NCBI GenBank assembly: GCA_934133165.1
Contig: CAKPAW010000006.1
Coordinates: forward strand, 49,946-113,945
Reading direction: 5' to 3'
DNA length: 64,000 nt
DNA from: an uncultured Clostridia bacterium
Lineage (GTDB): Bacteria > Bacillota > Clostridia > TANB77 > CAG-508
Shown: in pieces, positions 9,044-18,485 of the stretch
How the letters are laid out: each line of letters starts with the position of its first letter
Numbering within the stretch: the first letter of the stretch is position 1
Translations under genes and position numbers: made by a program
The notes under the pieces: generated by a model
Told to the model about the DNA's origin: nothing
The model's input: only the letters and a program-made list of their open reading frames with translations
The model's database searches: none

Positions 9044-11360
9044 TAAAATTTTTAAATTAGATAAAGAAAAATTTAAAATACCGAGATGTGTTCAAGATAT
9101 TATTCCAATAAAAGCAATATGGGAAGATGGAATTTTTCAAGTAAGTAAAAATAAATTTTCAAAATCATTTAAGTTTATGGATATAAATTATGCAGTTGCT
9201 AGTAAAGAAGATAAAGAGGCAATGTTTTTAGATTATTCTGATTTATTAAATTCATTAGATGTTGGAGCAATAACTAAAATTACAATAAATAATAGAAGAA
9301 TAAATAAATTAGATTTTGAAAAAACAATATTACTAGATGAAAGCAATGATGAACTTAATGATTATAGAAAAGAATATAATAAAATGCTTGTATCTCAAGC
9401 AAAAAATGCAAATGAGATAGTGCAAGAAAAGATAATAACAATATCTGTTTATAAGAAAAATGTCGAAGAAGCTCGAAATTATTTTAATAGAGCAGGTAGT
9501 GAATTGATAAGCAGATTTAATACATTAGGTTCAAAATGCGTTGAATTAGATGCAAAAGAAAGATTAAGAATAGCACACGACTTTTATAGAACAGGAGAAG
9601 AAACTTCTTTTAGGTTTGATATACACGAAACAATGAAAAAAGGTCATAATTTCAAAGATTTTATTTGTCCTGATACAGTAGAATTGGAAAGAGATTACTT
9701 TAAAATGGGAGATAGATATGGGAGAGTATTATTCTTAAAGGAATATTCTAGTTATATCAATGATGATATGGTAACAGAACTTACAGACTTAAATAAAAAT
9801 ATGATGTTATCAATAGATGTTATTCCAATACCAATGGACGAGGCAGTAAAAGAGGCAGAAAATCGTAGATTAGGTGTAGAAACTAATATTACAAACTGGC
9901 AGAGAAAACAGAATGCTCAAAATAATTTTTCTGCAATAATACCTTATGATATGGAACAACAAAGAAATGACTCAAAAGAAATGTTAGATGACTTGACTAT
10001 TCGTGACCAAAGAATGTTTTTAGGTGTTATTACAATGGTAATAACAGAAGAATCAAAAGAAAAATTAGAAAGTGTTACAGACGCAATTTTAAAAATAGCA
10101 AGTAAAAATCTATGTCAGCTTGGAATATTAAGATTTCAACAATTAGATGGACTTAACACAGTATTACCATTTGGAGTTAGAAAAATAGATGCAGTAAGAA
10201 CTTTAACTACTGAAAGTTTAGCAGTATTTATGCCATTCAAAGTGCAAGAAATTAGGCACGAGAATGGTATTTTTTATGGTCAAAATGCTATTAGTAAGAA
10301 TATGATTATTGCAGATAGAAGACAGCTTTTAAATGGAAATTCATTCATTTTAGGAGTATCTGGTAGTGGTAAATCATTTGCAGGTAAACAAGAAATAACA
10401 TCAATTAGATTAAGAGATCCAAATGCAGATATTATTTTAATAGACCCAGAATCCGAATATGCACCACTTGTTAAATCTTTAGGTGGAGAGGTTATTAAAA
10501 TATCAGCAGTAAGTAATAATCACATAAATGCAATGGATATGAACTCTCAATATGGAGATGGAGCAAATCCAGTAATATTAAAATCTGAATTTATATTATC
10601 TTTGTGTGAACAACTAATTGGTAGTGGAAATCTCGGACCGAAACAAAAGTCAATAATTGATAGATGTACTGCTAATGTTTATAGAGTATTCCAACAAGGC
10701 AATTATCAGGGAATACCACCAACTTTGCAAGATTTTAGGGAAGAACTATTGAAACAACCAGAAGATGAGGCAAAAGAAATAGCACTTGCAATAGAATTAT
10801 TTACAAATGGTTCTTTAAATACATTCGCTATGAACACTAATGTAAATACATCTAATAGTTTGATATGCTATGATATTTTAGAGCTAGGAAAACAATTACA
10901 ACCAATAGGAATGTTAGTAGTATTGGATTCTATATTGAATAGAATTACTGCTAATAGAACAAAAGGAAAGAATACATATATTTTTATTGATGAAATATAT
11001 TTATTATTTCAATATGAATATTCTGCAAATTTCTTATTTACACTTTGGAAAAGGGTTAGAAAATATGGAGCTTTCTGCACAGGTATAACACAAAATGTTG
11101 AAGATTTATTACAAAGTCATACTGCTAGAACTATGCTTGCAAACTCTGAATTTATAATAATGCTTAATCAAGCAAGTACAGATAGAATTGAACTTGCAAA
11201 ATTATTAAATATATCTGATTTACAGATGAGCTTTATAACAAATGTAGGAGCAGGAGAAGGACTTATAAAAGTAGGTTCATCATTAGTTCCTTTTGTTAAT
11301 AAATTTCCAAAAAATACAGAACTATATAGGCTGATGACAACTAAACCAGGAGAGTCTTAA
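9030..11360 (+). CDS. virB4: VirB4/TraE-type conjugation ATPase
   Basis: A 776-residue ATPase. The N-terminal half is the VirB4 recognition domain; the C-terminal half has Walker A GVSGSGKSFAGKQE (about residue 440) and Walker B YIFIDEIYLLF (about 649). It powers assembly of the transfer channel and substrate passage at the membrane. The length is normal for the family and the frame is intact, unlike the coupling protein. Its start overlaps prgI and its stop touches the sortase start (TAATGA), so prgI, virB4 and the sortase form one tightly coupled unit. Confidence 0.95.
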   Translation: MRTLNKIFKLDKEKFKIPRCVQDIIPIKAIWEDGIFQVSKNKFSKSFKFMDINYAVASKEDKEAMFLDYSDLLNSLDVGAITKITINNRRINKLDFEKTILLDESNDELNDYRKEYNKMLVSQAKNANEIVQEKIITISVYKKNVEEARNYFNRAGSELISRFNTLGSKCVELDAKERLRIAHDFYRTGEETSFRFDIHETMKKGHNFKDFICPDTVELERDYFKMGDRYGRVLFLKEYSSYINDDMVTELTDLNKNMMLSIDVIPIPMDEAVKEAENRRLGVETNITNWQRKQNAQNNFSAIIPYDMEQQRNDSKEMLDDLTIRDQRMFLGVITMVITEESKEKLESVTDAILKIASKNLCQLGILRFQQLDGLNTVLPFGVRKIDAVRTLTTESLAVFMPFKVQEIRHENGIFYGQNAISKNMIIADRRQLLNGNSFILGVSGSGKSFAGKQEITSIRLRDPNADIILIDPESEYAPLVKSLGGEVIKISAVSNNHINAMDMNSQYGDGANPVILKSEFILSLCEQLIGSGNLGPKQKSIIDRCTANVYRVFQQGNYQGIPPTLQDFREELLKQPEDEAKEIALAIELFTNGSLNTFAMNTNVNTSNSLICYDILELGKQLQPIGMLVVLDSILNRITANRTKGKNTYIFIDEIYLLFQYEYSANFLFTLWKRVRKYGAFCTGITQNVEDLLQSHTARTMLANSEFIIMLNQASTDRIELAKLLNISDLQMSFITNVGAGEGLIKVGSSLVPFVNKFPKNTELYRLMTTKPGES

Positions 11361-12157
11361 TGAATAAAATATATAGTTTGGTTTTAATACTACTAATAGT
11401 TATTTTAGCTATTAGTAGTTATTTTTTTATAAAAGAAATTGCAGAAAATAAGAAAGAAAATGAATTATTTGAAGAATTGCAGGAAGTAGTTCAGGAAGTA
11501 GTTCAGGAAGAAGAAAAAACGACCGCCCAAAATCAAATTACAGACAATTTTAAAAATGAAACAAGTAATTTATCATCTAAAAATGTTGGAAATTACAATT
11601 TAGAAAGCATTTTAAAAATAAATACAGACATAATTGGGTGGATTAAAATTGATGGAACAAATATAAATTATCCTGTTATGCAAAATGGAGATTTCTATCT
11701 TCATAGAAATGTTTATAAAAATTATTCAAGTAGTGGAACTCCATATTTAGCAGAGCATTGTAATTTGAAAACAAGTGATAACTTAATTATATATGGTCAT
11801 CACATGAAGAATAGTACAATGTTTTCTAATTTAGATAATTACAAGAATTATAATTATTATAAGAACCACAAATATATTAAGTTTTATACATTAGAAGATA
11901 ATAAAACTATTGAAAATGATTATGAAATAGTATTTGCATTTAAAACAGTTGCTTATTCTGATAAAGGCTTTAAATATTATAATTATACAAAGTTTTATGA
12001 TGAAAATGATTTTAATTCATTTGTAGAAAAATGTCGAAATTATGAGTTTTACAATACAAATGTCAAAGTGAATTATGGAGATAAGTTAATTACATTATCT
12101 ACTTGTGAATATTCGCAAAAGAATGGAAGAATGGTAATTATAGCAAAGAAAATATAA
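11360..12157 (+). CDS. srtB: Class B sortase
   Basis: A 265-residue membrane-anchored transpeptidase. There is one N-terminal membrane helix (about 5-25), a Glu/Gln-rich linker, then the sortase barrel with His in LIIYGHHMKNSTMF (about 147), catalytic Cys in LSTCEYSQKNGR (about 248), and Arg at the end of that motif. Class B sortases in ICEs of this type attach an element-encoded surface protein to the wall. No sorting-signal protein is visible in this window, so the substrate may lie further left or on the chromosome. Confidence 0.92.
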   Translation: MNKIYSLVLILLIVILAISSYFFIKEIAENKKENELFEELQEVVQEVVQEEEKTTAQNQITDNFKNETSNLSSKNVGNYNLESILKINTDIIGWIKIDGTNINYPVMQNGDFYLHRNVYKNYSSSGTPYLAEHCNLKTSDNLIIYGHHMKNSTMFSNLDNYKNYNYYKNHKYIKFYTLEDNKTIENDYEIVFAFKTVAYSDKGFKYYNYTKFYDENDFNSFVEKCRNYEFYNTNVKVNYGDKLITLSTCEYSQKNGRMVIIAKKI

Positions 12158-12176
12158 AAGTCTGGAGGTGGTATAA

Positions 12177-13352
12177 ATGCCAGATATAAAGTTAAAAGAA
12201 AAAAGTATAATAAAACAATTAGATAAAAAAGTAGTACAAACACAAAACTTTAAAAACAATTTAGTAATTACAAAAGAACGATTAAATGAATTTACATCAA
12301 AAGAAGAAAATACTTCAGCAGAAAATTATGCAAGTAATCATATTCAAAATGATATAAGTTATCTATCAAGAAAAGGTGCAACAAAGAGTAATGAAATAGG
12401 GAAAAAATCATTAGAAAATACAAAACAGAATATCATAAAAAGTAAAGAAAAAATATCAAACATTAAATCTAAAATAAAACAGAAGAAAGCACAGCAAATT
12501 AAAAATGCAGTAAAAAAACGAACAATAAAGAATGGAACTCAAAAAAGCATTAAATATGCAAAGAATGGAGCTAAACTTACTAAAAAAGGAATAAAAACAT
12601 CTGAACAAGTTGCTAAAAATAGTGCAAAAGTGGCAAAACAAAGTGTTAAAGCAAGTAAAAGAGCAATAATGATTGCTAAAAGAACAGCACAATTAACTAT
12701 AAAAGCAGTTAAGGTAACTGTGAAAGCAACAATAGCAACAGTAAAGGCAATAATTGCTGCAACAAAAGCTATTATTTCTGCAATAGTTGCAGGAGGTTGG
12801 GTAGCAGTTGTAATTATTCTAGTAATAGCTTTAATTGGAGGATTTATAGCTGCAATTTTTAACAGCAATGGAGATGCGGATTATGATACTTCACAAATTC
12901 CTAATAGTGAAATAATATTAGTTGCAAAAGCACAAATAGGAAATGAGGGAGGAGATAAGTTCTGGAAATGGTATGGCTTTGAAGAACATGTACATTGGTG
13001 TGCTTGTTATGTGAGTTGGTGTGCTAATGAATGTGATTACATAGAAAAAGGAATAATACCTAAATTTTCTGTTTGTACAGATGGTATAAATTGGTTTAAA
13101 GAAAAAAATGAATGGCACGATAGAGGCGAAAACTATTATCCTATTATAGGGGATATAATTTTCTTTGACTGGAAAGATGAAAACGGTAATCAAGATGGGA
13201 CAAGTGATCATGTTGGAATTGTAACGAGAATAGATATAACTAATAGAAATATTTATACAATAGAGGGAAATACAAGCAATAAATGTGCTGAAAGAATGTA
13301 CTCTTTTGATGATGTCCAAGTTATGGGATATGGTAGTCCAAAATATGAATAA
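12177..13352 (+). CDS. CHAP-domain wall hydrolase of the conjugation apparatus (VirB1-like)
   Basis: A 391-residue protein. Residues 1-200 are Lys/Ala-rich and helical with many near-repeats (SAKVAKQSVKAS-like), followed by one membrane helix (about 209-230) and an extracellular C-terminal CHAP amidase/endopeptidase domain. Active-site candidates are Cys in HWCACYVSWC (about 273) and His in SDHVGIV (about 343). It would locally open peptidoglycan to let the transfer channel through. A strong GGAGGTGG site precedes the ATG. It is the last gene of the transfer operon and is followed by a terminator. Confidence 0.85.
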   Translation: MPDIKLKEKSIIKQLDKKVVQTQNFKNNLVITKERLNEFTSKEENTSAENYASNHIQNDISYLSRKGATKSNEIGKKSLENTKQNIIKSKEKISNIKSKIKQKKAQQIKNAVKKRTIKNGTQKSIKYAKNGAKLTKKGIKTSEQVAKNSAKVAKQSVKASKRAIMIAKRTAQLTIKAVKVTVKATIATVKAIIAATKAIISAIVAGGWVAVVIILVIALIGGFIAAIFNSNGDADYDTSQIPNSEIILVAKAQIGNEGGDKFWKWYGFEEHVHWCACYVSWCANECDYIEKGIIPKFSVCTDGINWFKEKNEWHDRGENYYPIIGDIIFFDWKDENGNQDGTSDHVGIVTRIDITNRNIYTIEGNTSNKCAERMYSFDDVQVMGYGSPKYE

Positions 13353-13357
13353 AATTG

Positions 13358-13402
13358 GTATCGAGTAAAGTAAGAATACTTTGATTGGTACTATTTATTT
13401 TT
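13358..13402 (+). terminator. Terminator after the CHAP gene
   Basis: An imperfect hairpin around AGTAAAGTA-AGAA-TACTTT, extended outward with G-U pairs, is followed by a long T-run. It closes the transfer operon. Confidence 0.6.
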
Positions 13403-13411
13403 TTGTATTTT

Positions 13412-13437
13412 ACATTCCAAATATATATTTGGAATGT
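13412..13437. repeat. Perfect 26-bp palindrome between transfer operon and cargo
   Basis: ACATTCCAAATAT and ATATTTGGAATGT form a perfect dyad. It could be an operator for a dimeric repressor or a short hairpin; there is no T-run after it. Confidence 0.4.
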
Positions 13438-13521
13438 TCATATTATAACATTTAAGATAAATATTAATGTTTTAGTCAAATTACCATAACTAATCCCTAA
13501 TGTACAAGAAAAAATATTGAA

Positions 13522-13677
13522 AAGCAAGAAGAATTAGAATCAAAAGTTATAATTAAGGAAAAATGAAATATCGAAAGTGTTTTTTTAAATACAAGTCATT
13601 TTAGAGTTGGATATTTAAAGCAAAATGAAGTAGATAATATATTAAATAATAAAAGTAACATTAACAAAGATTGTTAA
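13522..13677 (+). pseudogene. Decayed coding remnant
   Basis: One frame reads KQEELESKVIIKEK, an internal TGA, then NIESVFLNTSHFRVGYLKQ and onward to a TAA at 13675-13677. It looks like the end of a former protein gene with a nonsense mutation and no usable start. I cannot name the family. The rest of the 13353-13893 gap holds only hairpins and AT-rich DNA. Confidence 0.4.
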
Positions 13678-13690
13678 TGTTACTTTTGGG
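13651..13690. terminator. Strong hairpin at the end of the remnant
   Basis: AAAAGTAACATTAACA (13651-13666) pairs perfectly with TGTTAATGTTACTTTT (13672-13687) across a five-base loop. The Ts are inside the stem, so it can work as a terminator in either direction. Confidence 0.65.
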
Positions 13691-13893
13691 GTTTAATACA
13701 TAAAATGGAAAAAATCAATTTTTAATAAAGTCAAAAATTGTCGAAAAAGCTCGAAAAAATCATAAAAATTTAATACTAATATTGTTGATATTTGTAATAT
13801 AATATGATATGGTAATACATATAGAGAAAGTTAAAATTTAAATTATTTCAAATTAAGGACAATTAATTATATGAGAAAGGAAAAAAAGGTAAT

Positions 13894-15072
13894 ATGAATT
13901 TGTTGAAAATAGCAATGAAAGATCTAAAAGAATTTATTGTACAAAAAAAAATAATTTTTATTATACTTATTATAAGTCTAATTGTTTCTTCTTATGGATT
14001 CTTATTTTTTACTTCTTTAAATATGAATATAGCACAGATTATGAATTCATATAAAGGTATTTCAAATAGTTTCTTTATCTCGAAGAACTCTTTTACACAA
14101 AAAGAGATTCAAGAAACAATAGAATATATAAAAAAAATGAATATAGATATTACATATCATATCTTTTCAAATGTACAAGTAGGGGAGAAAGTGCAATATA
14201 CAAATATAAGTGAAAAAAATAGTAAAAGGCAATTGTATAATTTGATTATTGGTTCAAACAAAACAAATAAAGCCACAGAAGAGTTTGTTGGAAGATTAAT
14301 GAATCAAGAAGATAGAAATGATTGTAGTAATTATATTATGATTGAAGATAGCAGTAATAGAGCACTCAATGATATGTTTATACTAAATAAAGAAATAACT
14401 ATTAATAATAAAAAATATGTAGTAAGAGCTTTAGACCAAATTAGTATTAACATTTTCAAATACCTAGAATATATAAATTATGATAACATTAGTGTTATGG
14501 ATGTAAATGATATAGAAATAGGAATAATACCAGATACTACTTTTTATAAAGAAAATTATAAAATACTTGGATTAGAAATAGTTATTCCTACTAATATATC
14601 TAATGAAAATAAAATAGAGATTATTAAATTTTTGCAAAACAAATTTGATAATAATACATTAATTCTTCCACAATATACTTCAAATAGTTTATGGAATATT
14701 AATTTTTATACTATACTTTATATAATACTTATGATAATGGCATTAGTAAATATTATGGCTCTATTTACATACTGGATCGATAAAAATTGGAGAAAATATA
14801 TGATATATAGATTATGTGGGGCCAATAATTTAAAAATATATTGTTTAATTGAGATAGAAGCAATACTAATTGGTGTTTTATCGATAATTATAAGTATAAT
14901 AGCGTATTATTGTTCTTTACCTTTATTACATATATTAAGCATTAATTATATATTAAGTCTTAAAGAAATTTTAATTATTACAGCAATAATTTTGATGCTT
15001 ATTTATAGTAATGTTCATGTGATAACAAAAAATATTTCAAAAACAGAGATAAGGTATTTAGGAAGGAGATAA
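13894..15072 (+). CDS. FtsX/MacB-type ABC transporter permease (first subunit)
   Basis: A 392-residue membrane protein. One N-terminal membrane helix (about 20-42) is followed by a large extracytoplasmic region (about 45-260) and three C-terminal helices (about 268-290, 318-345, 355-375), the layout of FtsX-like permeases. Together with the next permease and the ATPase it would form a type VII (MacB-like) transporter that moves or expels peptides at the outer face of the membrane rather than importing solutes. The next gene starts 4 bases on. This operon is cargo of the ICE; its role with the secreted protein at 17026 is inferred from proximity. Confidence 0.75.
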   Translation: MNLLKIAMKDLKEFIVQKKIIFIILIISLIVSSYGFLFFTSLNMNIAQIMNSYKGISNSFFISKNSFTQKEIQETIEYIKKMNIDITYHIFSNVQVGEKVQYTNISEKNSKRQLYNLIIGSNKTNKATEEFVGRLMNQEDRNDCSNYIMIEDSSNRALNDMFILNKEITINNKKYVVRALDQISINIFKYLEYINYDNISVMDVNDIEIGIIPDTTFYKENYKILGLEIVIPTNISNENKIEIIKFLQNKFDNNTLILPQYTSNSLWNINFYTILYIILMIMALVNIMALFTYWIDKNWRKYMIYRLCGANNLKIYCLIEIEAILIGVLSIIISIIAYYCSLPLLHILSINYILSLKEILIITAIILMLIYSNVHVITKNISKTEIRYLGRR

Positions 15073-15075
15073 AAT

Positions 15076-16263
15076 ATGGGGCTTTTAAAATTTTTATTTA
15101 AATTATTGAAAAAAAATAAATTTAAAAACTTTATAATATCTATTCAAATAGCTATTTCAGTATTTGCTTTTACTTTTTTAATAGTACCGATAGTTAAAAG
15201 CATAGAAACAAATTATTTAATAGATAGTATGAATTTAGAAAAAAACATAGCTTTTTTTGAAGAATCAATGCATATACAGTTATCTCCAAAAAACTATACC
15301 AATGAAGAATATAGTAAACTTATAAATTTCATAAACAATATGGAAGGAGTAGAAGGTATAGGAAGTGTATATTCCTTATTACCAATTAATCAACAATTAA
15401 ATATATTAATGTATGATAAAGAAGTATGTAACAATATAAAATTACCATTAGCAGAAGGGAATTGGTTTCCCAAAAATGTAAGCTTAAATGATACAGTTCC
15501 TGTAATAATAACAAACAATTTGCAAAATAAATATCCTATCAATTCAACTTTTGATTTAAGTTTAGATGGACAAGAAAATGATAAAAAAGAAATAAATATC
15601 AAATGCAAAGTTATAGGTATATTAAAAAACAAATCATATATTTACACTGGACAATTTAATCATAGTACTCCAAGTGTATCAGATTTATTTTCTAAAACAA
15701 CTACTAATGATGAAATAATAATTATTCCTAATTTATTTGATGAAATTCCCAGGTACTGGGCTTATCAAGGTATGCTAATAAAATACAATAATTTTGAAAA
15801 TATATCTACTCAAATTAAAGAAAATGGGCTCGGAAGGTTGAATAATATTGATTCGTTAAAAGAAAATGATACAAATAATGTATTTATATATAATGAGCAA
15901 AAAATATATGAATTTATAATAGTATTTATTTTTATATTAATTAGTATAAGCGGATATAACACTTTAGCTAATTTAGAATATAGAAGATTATTGACAATTT
16001 ATTATATAACAGGATTAACTTGGAATAAGGGGATAACTTTATTAACAATAAGAAACTTAATTTTAGTAATTGTTCCAACAATTATATCTAGTATTATTTC
16101 TAATGTCATTGTATGTAATGTAAAAACTTTGTATGTATTTGATATTAAAAATATATTAATAACTACAATTCTATATTTGATAATATTTATTATAACAACA
16201 TTTATAACTATATTAAACTTAAGAAATCAGAAACCAATAGAAATTTTGAGGGAGGTAGATTAA
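15076..16263 (+). CDS. FtsX/MacB-type ABC transporter permease (second subunit)
   Basis: A 395-residue protein with the same layout as its neighbour: one N-terminal helix (about 17-40), a large external domain (about 45-275), and three C-terminal helices (about 280-300, 325-345, 355-378). It is clearly related to the first subunit in plan but not closely in sequence, so the transporter is probably a heterodimer. The start has a GGAAGGAG site. Its TAA overlaps the ATG of the ATPase gene by one base, which implies coupled translation. Confidence 0.78.
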   Translation: MGLLKFLFKLLKKNKFKNFIISIQIAISVFAFTFLIVPIVKSIETNYLIDSMNLEKNIAFFEESMHIQLSPKNYTNEEYSKLINFINNMEGVEGIGSVYSLLPINQQLNILMYDKEVCNNIKLPLAEGNWFPKNVSLNDTVPVIITNNLQNKYPINSTFDLSLDGQENDKKEINIKCKVIGILKNKSYIYTGQFNHSTPSVSDLFSKTTTNDEIIIIPNLFDEIPRYWAYQGMLIKYNNFENISTQIKENGLGRLNNIDSLKENDTNNVFIYNEQKIYEFIIVFIFILISISGYNTLANLEYRRLLTIYYITGLTWNKGITLLTIRNLILVIVPTIISSIISNVIVCNVKTLYVFDIKNILITTILYLIIFIITTFITILNLRNQKPIEILREVD

Positions 16264-16931
16264 TGAGCTTTATAGAATTAGAAAATTTAAAAAAATATTA
16301 TAATCCTAATACTAATTTAGAAGTACAGGCATTAAAAAATATAAATTTAAAAATAGAAAAAGGTGATTTTTGCTCAATATTAGGAGTTTCAGGGTCAGGA
16401 AAATCTACATTATTATACATTTTAGGATGTATAGATAAACAAACTGAAGGAATATACAAATTAGATGGAGAAGAAGTATCAAAATTATCAGAAAAAAATT
16501 TAGCTGATATAAGAAATAAAAAAATTGGTTTCGTATTACAAGATTTTGGCTTAATAGAAGACGAAACTGTTACAGAAAATATACTTGTACCAACATTGTT
16601 TAATTCTATTAAAAATGTGAATATAAAATTAGAAGAAATATTAAATAAATTAGAAATTGGTGATTTAAGGAATAAAAAAGTAAGTATGCTATCTGGAGGG
16701 CAAAGACAAAGAGTAGCAATAGCAAGAGCATTAATTACAAATCCAGAGCTTATTTTGGCTGATGAACCTACTGGTTCATTAGATAGCATTACAACGATAC
16801 ATATAATGAATATTTTTGAGCAGTTGAATAAGGAAGGTAAAACAATAATTATTGTCACACATAATTTAGAATTAGCAAAGAAAACTAAAAAATGTTTTAC
16901 AATTAAAGATGGTTTAATATATAAAGCATAA
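16263..16931 (+). CDS. ABC transporter ATP-binding subunit (LolD/MacB class)
   Basis: A 222-residue ATPase with all motifs: Walker A LGVSGSGKSTLL (about 40), Q-loop FVLQDFGL (about 93), signature LSGGQRQRVAIARAL (about 139), Walker B ILADEPTGSLDS (about 160), and switch His in IIVTHNLELA (about 197). Length and motif style match LolD/MacB/FtsE-like ATPases that serve FtsX-type permeases. It is the third gene of a tight three-gene unit and is followed after 94 bases by the secreted cysteine-rich protein. Confidence 0.93.
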   Translation: MSFIELENLKKYYNPNTNLEVQALKNINLKIEKGDFCSILGVSGSGKSTLLYILGCIDKQTEGIYKLDGEEVSKLSEKNLADIRNKKIGFVLQDFGLIEDETVTENILVPTLFNSIKNVNIKLEEILNKLEIGDLRNKKVSMLSGGQRQRVAIARALITNPELILADEPTGSLDSITTIHIMNIFEQLNKEGKTIIIVTHNLELAKKTKKCFTIKDGLIYKA

Positions 16932-16958
16932 ATATTATTAAGTTGTGTAAATAAGTTC

Positions 16959-16984
16959 ATAAGATCATAAAAAATAGATCTTAT
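16959..16984 (+). promoter_or_regulatory. Hairpin between ATPase gene and secreted-protein gene
   Basis: ATAAGATC (16959-16966) pairs with GATCTTAT (16977-16984). Without a T-run it is more likely an RNA-processing or stability element, letting the secreted-protein message accumulate separately, than a terminator. Confidence 0.4.
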
Positions 16985-17025
16985 ATATAAATTTTACATA
17001 ATCATTATTAAAAGGAGGATTTTTT

Positions 17026-17433
17026 ATGAAGAAAGAAATTTTAAAAAAGATTTTATTAAGTTTATTTTTGGGGGTAATGGCATTTGGAATAATTGGTACA
17101 GTATCTGTTTTTGCATCATGTGATGTTGCAAATTATAGATACGGTTCTAGTCCTGTTACTGCATATGGTAAATGTGAGGGAATTAAAGATGATGGACGTG
17201 GATGGAATAATCATTTAGAAGTACAATGTATTGGATATCAAATAAAAAATGATGGAAAAACATATACAGAAAATGGTGGAAAGCAAATAAAAGATAATGC
17301 TAGTTCAGTAGAATCAAGAATTTGGGTTGACTGGGGAAGAGGAACAACATACACTAACACATATTCTTGTTATTGTAGATATTGTGGAACTTCATACGGA
17401 ACAGAATCTCATACTTTTGCATTTAGTAACTAA
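17026..17433 (+). CDS. Secreted six-cysteine protein, bacteriocin-like
   Basis: A 135-residue protein with a classic signal peptide (Lys-rich start, hydrophobic core, cleavage after SVFA at about residue 31). The mature part of about 104 residues is rich in Gly, Tyr, Asn and Ser. It has six cysteines: three spread singly and three in SCYCRYCG (about 113-120), followed by a beta-like tail ending TFAFSN. AAAGGAGG gives a very strong start. The arrangement, a secreted protein beside a MacB/FtsX-type transporter, recalls lactococcin-972-like bacteriocin loci, but cysteine content and length differ and I cannot assign the family. It could instead be a toxin or adhesion factor. Confidence 0.7.
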   Translation: MKKEILKKILLSLFLGVMAFGIIGTVSVFASCDVANYRYGSSPVTAYGKCEGIKDDGRGWNNHLEVQCIGYQIKNDGKTYTENGGKQIKDNASSVESRIWVDWGRGTTYTNTYSCYCRYCGTSYGTESHTFAFSN

Positions 17434-17527
17434 AATTTGAAGAAAAATATGCTTTATATATTAAAAATATCATAAAAAAAGGTAGTATAAATATGCTGAA
17501 CCAAAAAAGTTGAACAGTATAAATTAT

Positions 17528-17770
17528 GCTAACTCGGAATGTTCTCGGTATTGGACAGGGAGCATTCCTTTTAGTTTTCTCTTAATTCTTCCGCTATTAT
17601 AATATTCTATATTCAATTATACCTTTTTCTAATTTTCCTATATTTTTGTATCCATTTTCTTTTATATAATAAATTCCGGATTTTAATATTCAAAAAAGTT
17701 CTCTGCACAAGTATTATCTAATCAACTTTCTGCCCTTGACATATTTTGTCTTATCCCTTTTTCTATAATA
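17528..17770 (-). pseudogene. Decayed IS3-family transposase (OrfB C-terminus)
   Basis: On the - strand the translation gives KGIRQNMSRAES, a stop, then LDNTCAENFF. This is a mutated form of the IS3 OrfB block around the last catalytic Glu. After frame changes it reads KENGYKNIGKLEKGIIEY and RIKRKLKGMLPVQYREHSEL, the standard C-terminal region. At least one nonsense and two frameshift changes make it inactive. No full IS ends are recognisable. It marks an old insertion between the cargo operon and the regulatory region. Confidence 0.85.
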
Positions 17771-17922
17771 ACTATTATTAATGTTGTTTCAAAAGTAGTT
17801 AGTAAAGAAGCAGGGTTGTATATTATTTGCAATATCTGTTTTCGTTTTAGAAAATAAGTTAAATATATGAACCAATTTATAGCATTTAACTTTGAAAAAG
17901 TATAAAATTTGTTATGTGAAAG

Positions 17923-17955
17923 AGCAAAAAAATACTTTTGACATATTTTTTGCTA
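17923..17955. terminator. A/T-rich hairpin in the long gap before orf7
   Basis: AGCAAAAAAATA pairs with TATTTTTTGCT around CTTTTGACA. It lies in the otherwise gene-free, AT-rich stretch 17780-18170, where I see nothing else except possible weak promoters. Confidence 0.35.
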
Positions 17956-18181
17956 TATTTACAAAGCTCGACAAATTTTGCAAATAAAATGTGTTATATT
18001 AAAATAGAAAAATACAAAAAGAAAGCAAAATATCATAGAAAACTATAATTTGTCATAAATTATCATTATAAAATATCAATAAAAGCTACATTTTAATGGT
18101 TATAATCATTATATGTAATTAAAACAAAAGAAAAATCCATCAAATTACCAATGAGGTTATTTAAAAGCAGGGAGGAGTAAG

Positions 18182-18229
18182 ATGGATTTTTATTTAATAT
18201 ATAAAAATAATTTAGATAGCACACAATAA
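18182..18229 (+). CDS. Putative 15-residue leader peptide
   Basis: ATG at 18182 follows GGAGGAG (18171-18177) and encodes a 15-residue peptide, MDFYLIYKNNLDSTQ, ending at TAA 18227-18229. The last codons lie inside the left arm of a terminator hairpin, so ribosome position could decide whether transcription continues. In Tn916 a leader peptide and attenuator precede tet(M) and read-through reaches orf7/orf8. Here no resistance gene is present and the leader is followed by the orf7-like gene. Function is inferred. Confidence 0.45.
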   Translation: MDFYLIYKNNLDSTQ

Positions 18230-18257
18230 TTTTTAAATGTTATTTGTGTGCTTTTTA
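18218..18257 (+). terminator. Attenuator hairpin overlapping the leader peptide
   Basis: AGCACACAATAA (18218-18229) pairs with TTATTTGTGTGCT (18240-18252), one bulge, followed by TTTTATTT. A ribosome on the leader peptide would block the left arm. Confidence 0.75.
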
Positions 18258-18336
18258 TTTTTATATATAACACAATTCCATTCTATATACGAATTAAGCA
18301 TAAACATGCTAAAAGAAAAAATATGAGAGATTTTTG

Positions 18337-18485
18337 GCGTAGCTTTATAGAAATGTTTATGTTTATGTTCTTGAAATCTACGCATTTAGAGGTGTGTAGA
18401 TTTGAGAATTGTCTTGAATGGAGTCAAAATAATTTCATATTTTGTAAAGAGCAGAAAAAAGGTTATGGACATTTCTGCTCTTTTA
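18337..18485 (+). promoter_or_regulatory. Competing hairpins and second terminator in the orf7 leader
   Basis: GCGTAG (18337-18342) can pair with CTACGC (18378-18383), but the same bases (18377-18384, TCTACGCA) can also pair with TGTGTAGA (18393-18400). A further stem, AAAGAGCAGAAA (18446-18457) with TTTCTGCTCTTT (18472-18483), looks like a terminator. Mutually exclusive stems before a terminator are typical of attenuation. Confidence 0.5.

Noticed and set aside
16298..16960. 220-residue open frame antisense to the ABC ATPase gene
   Set aside because: It is a shadow of the ATPase gene, which has all catalytic motifs on the + strand.
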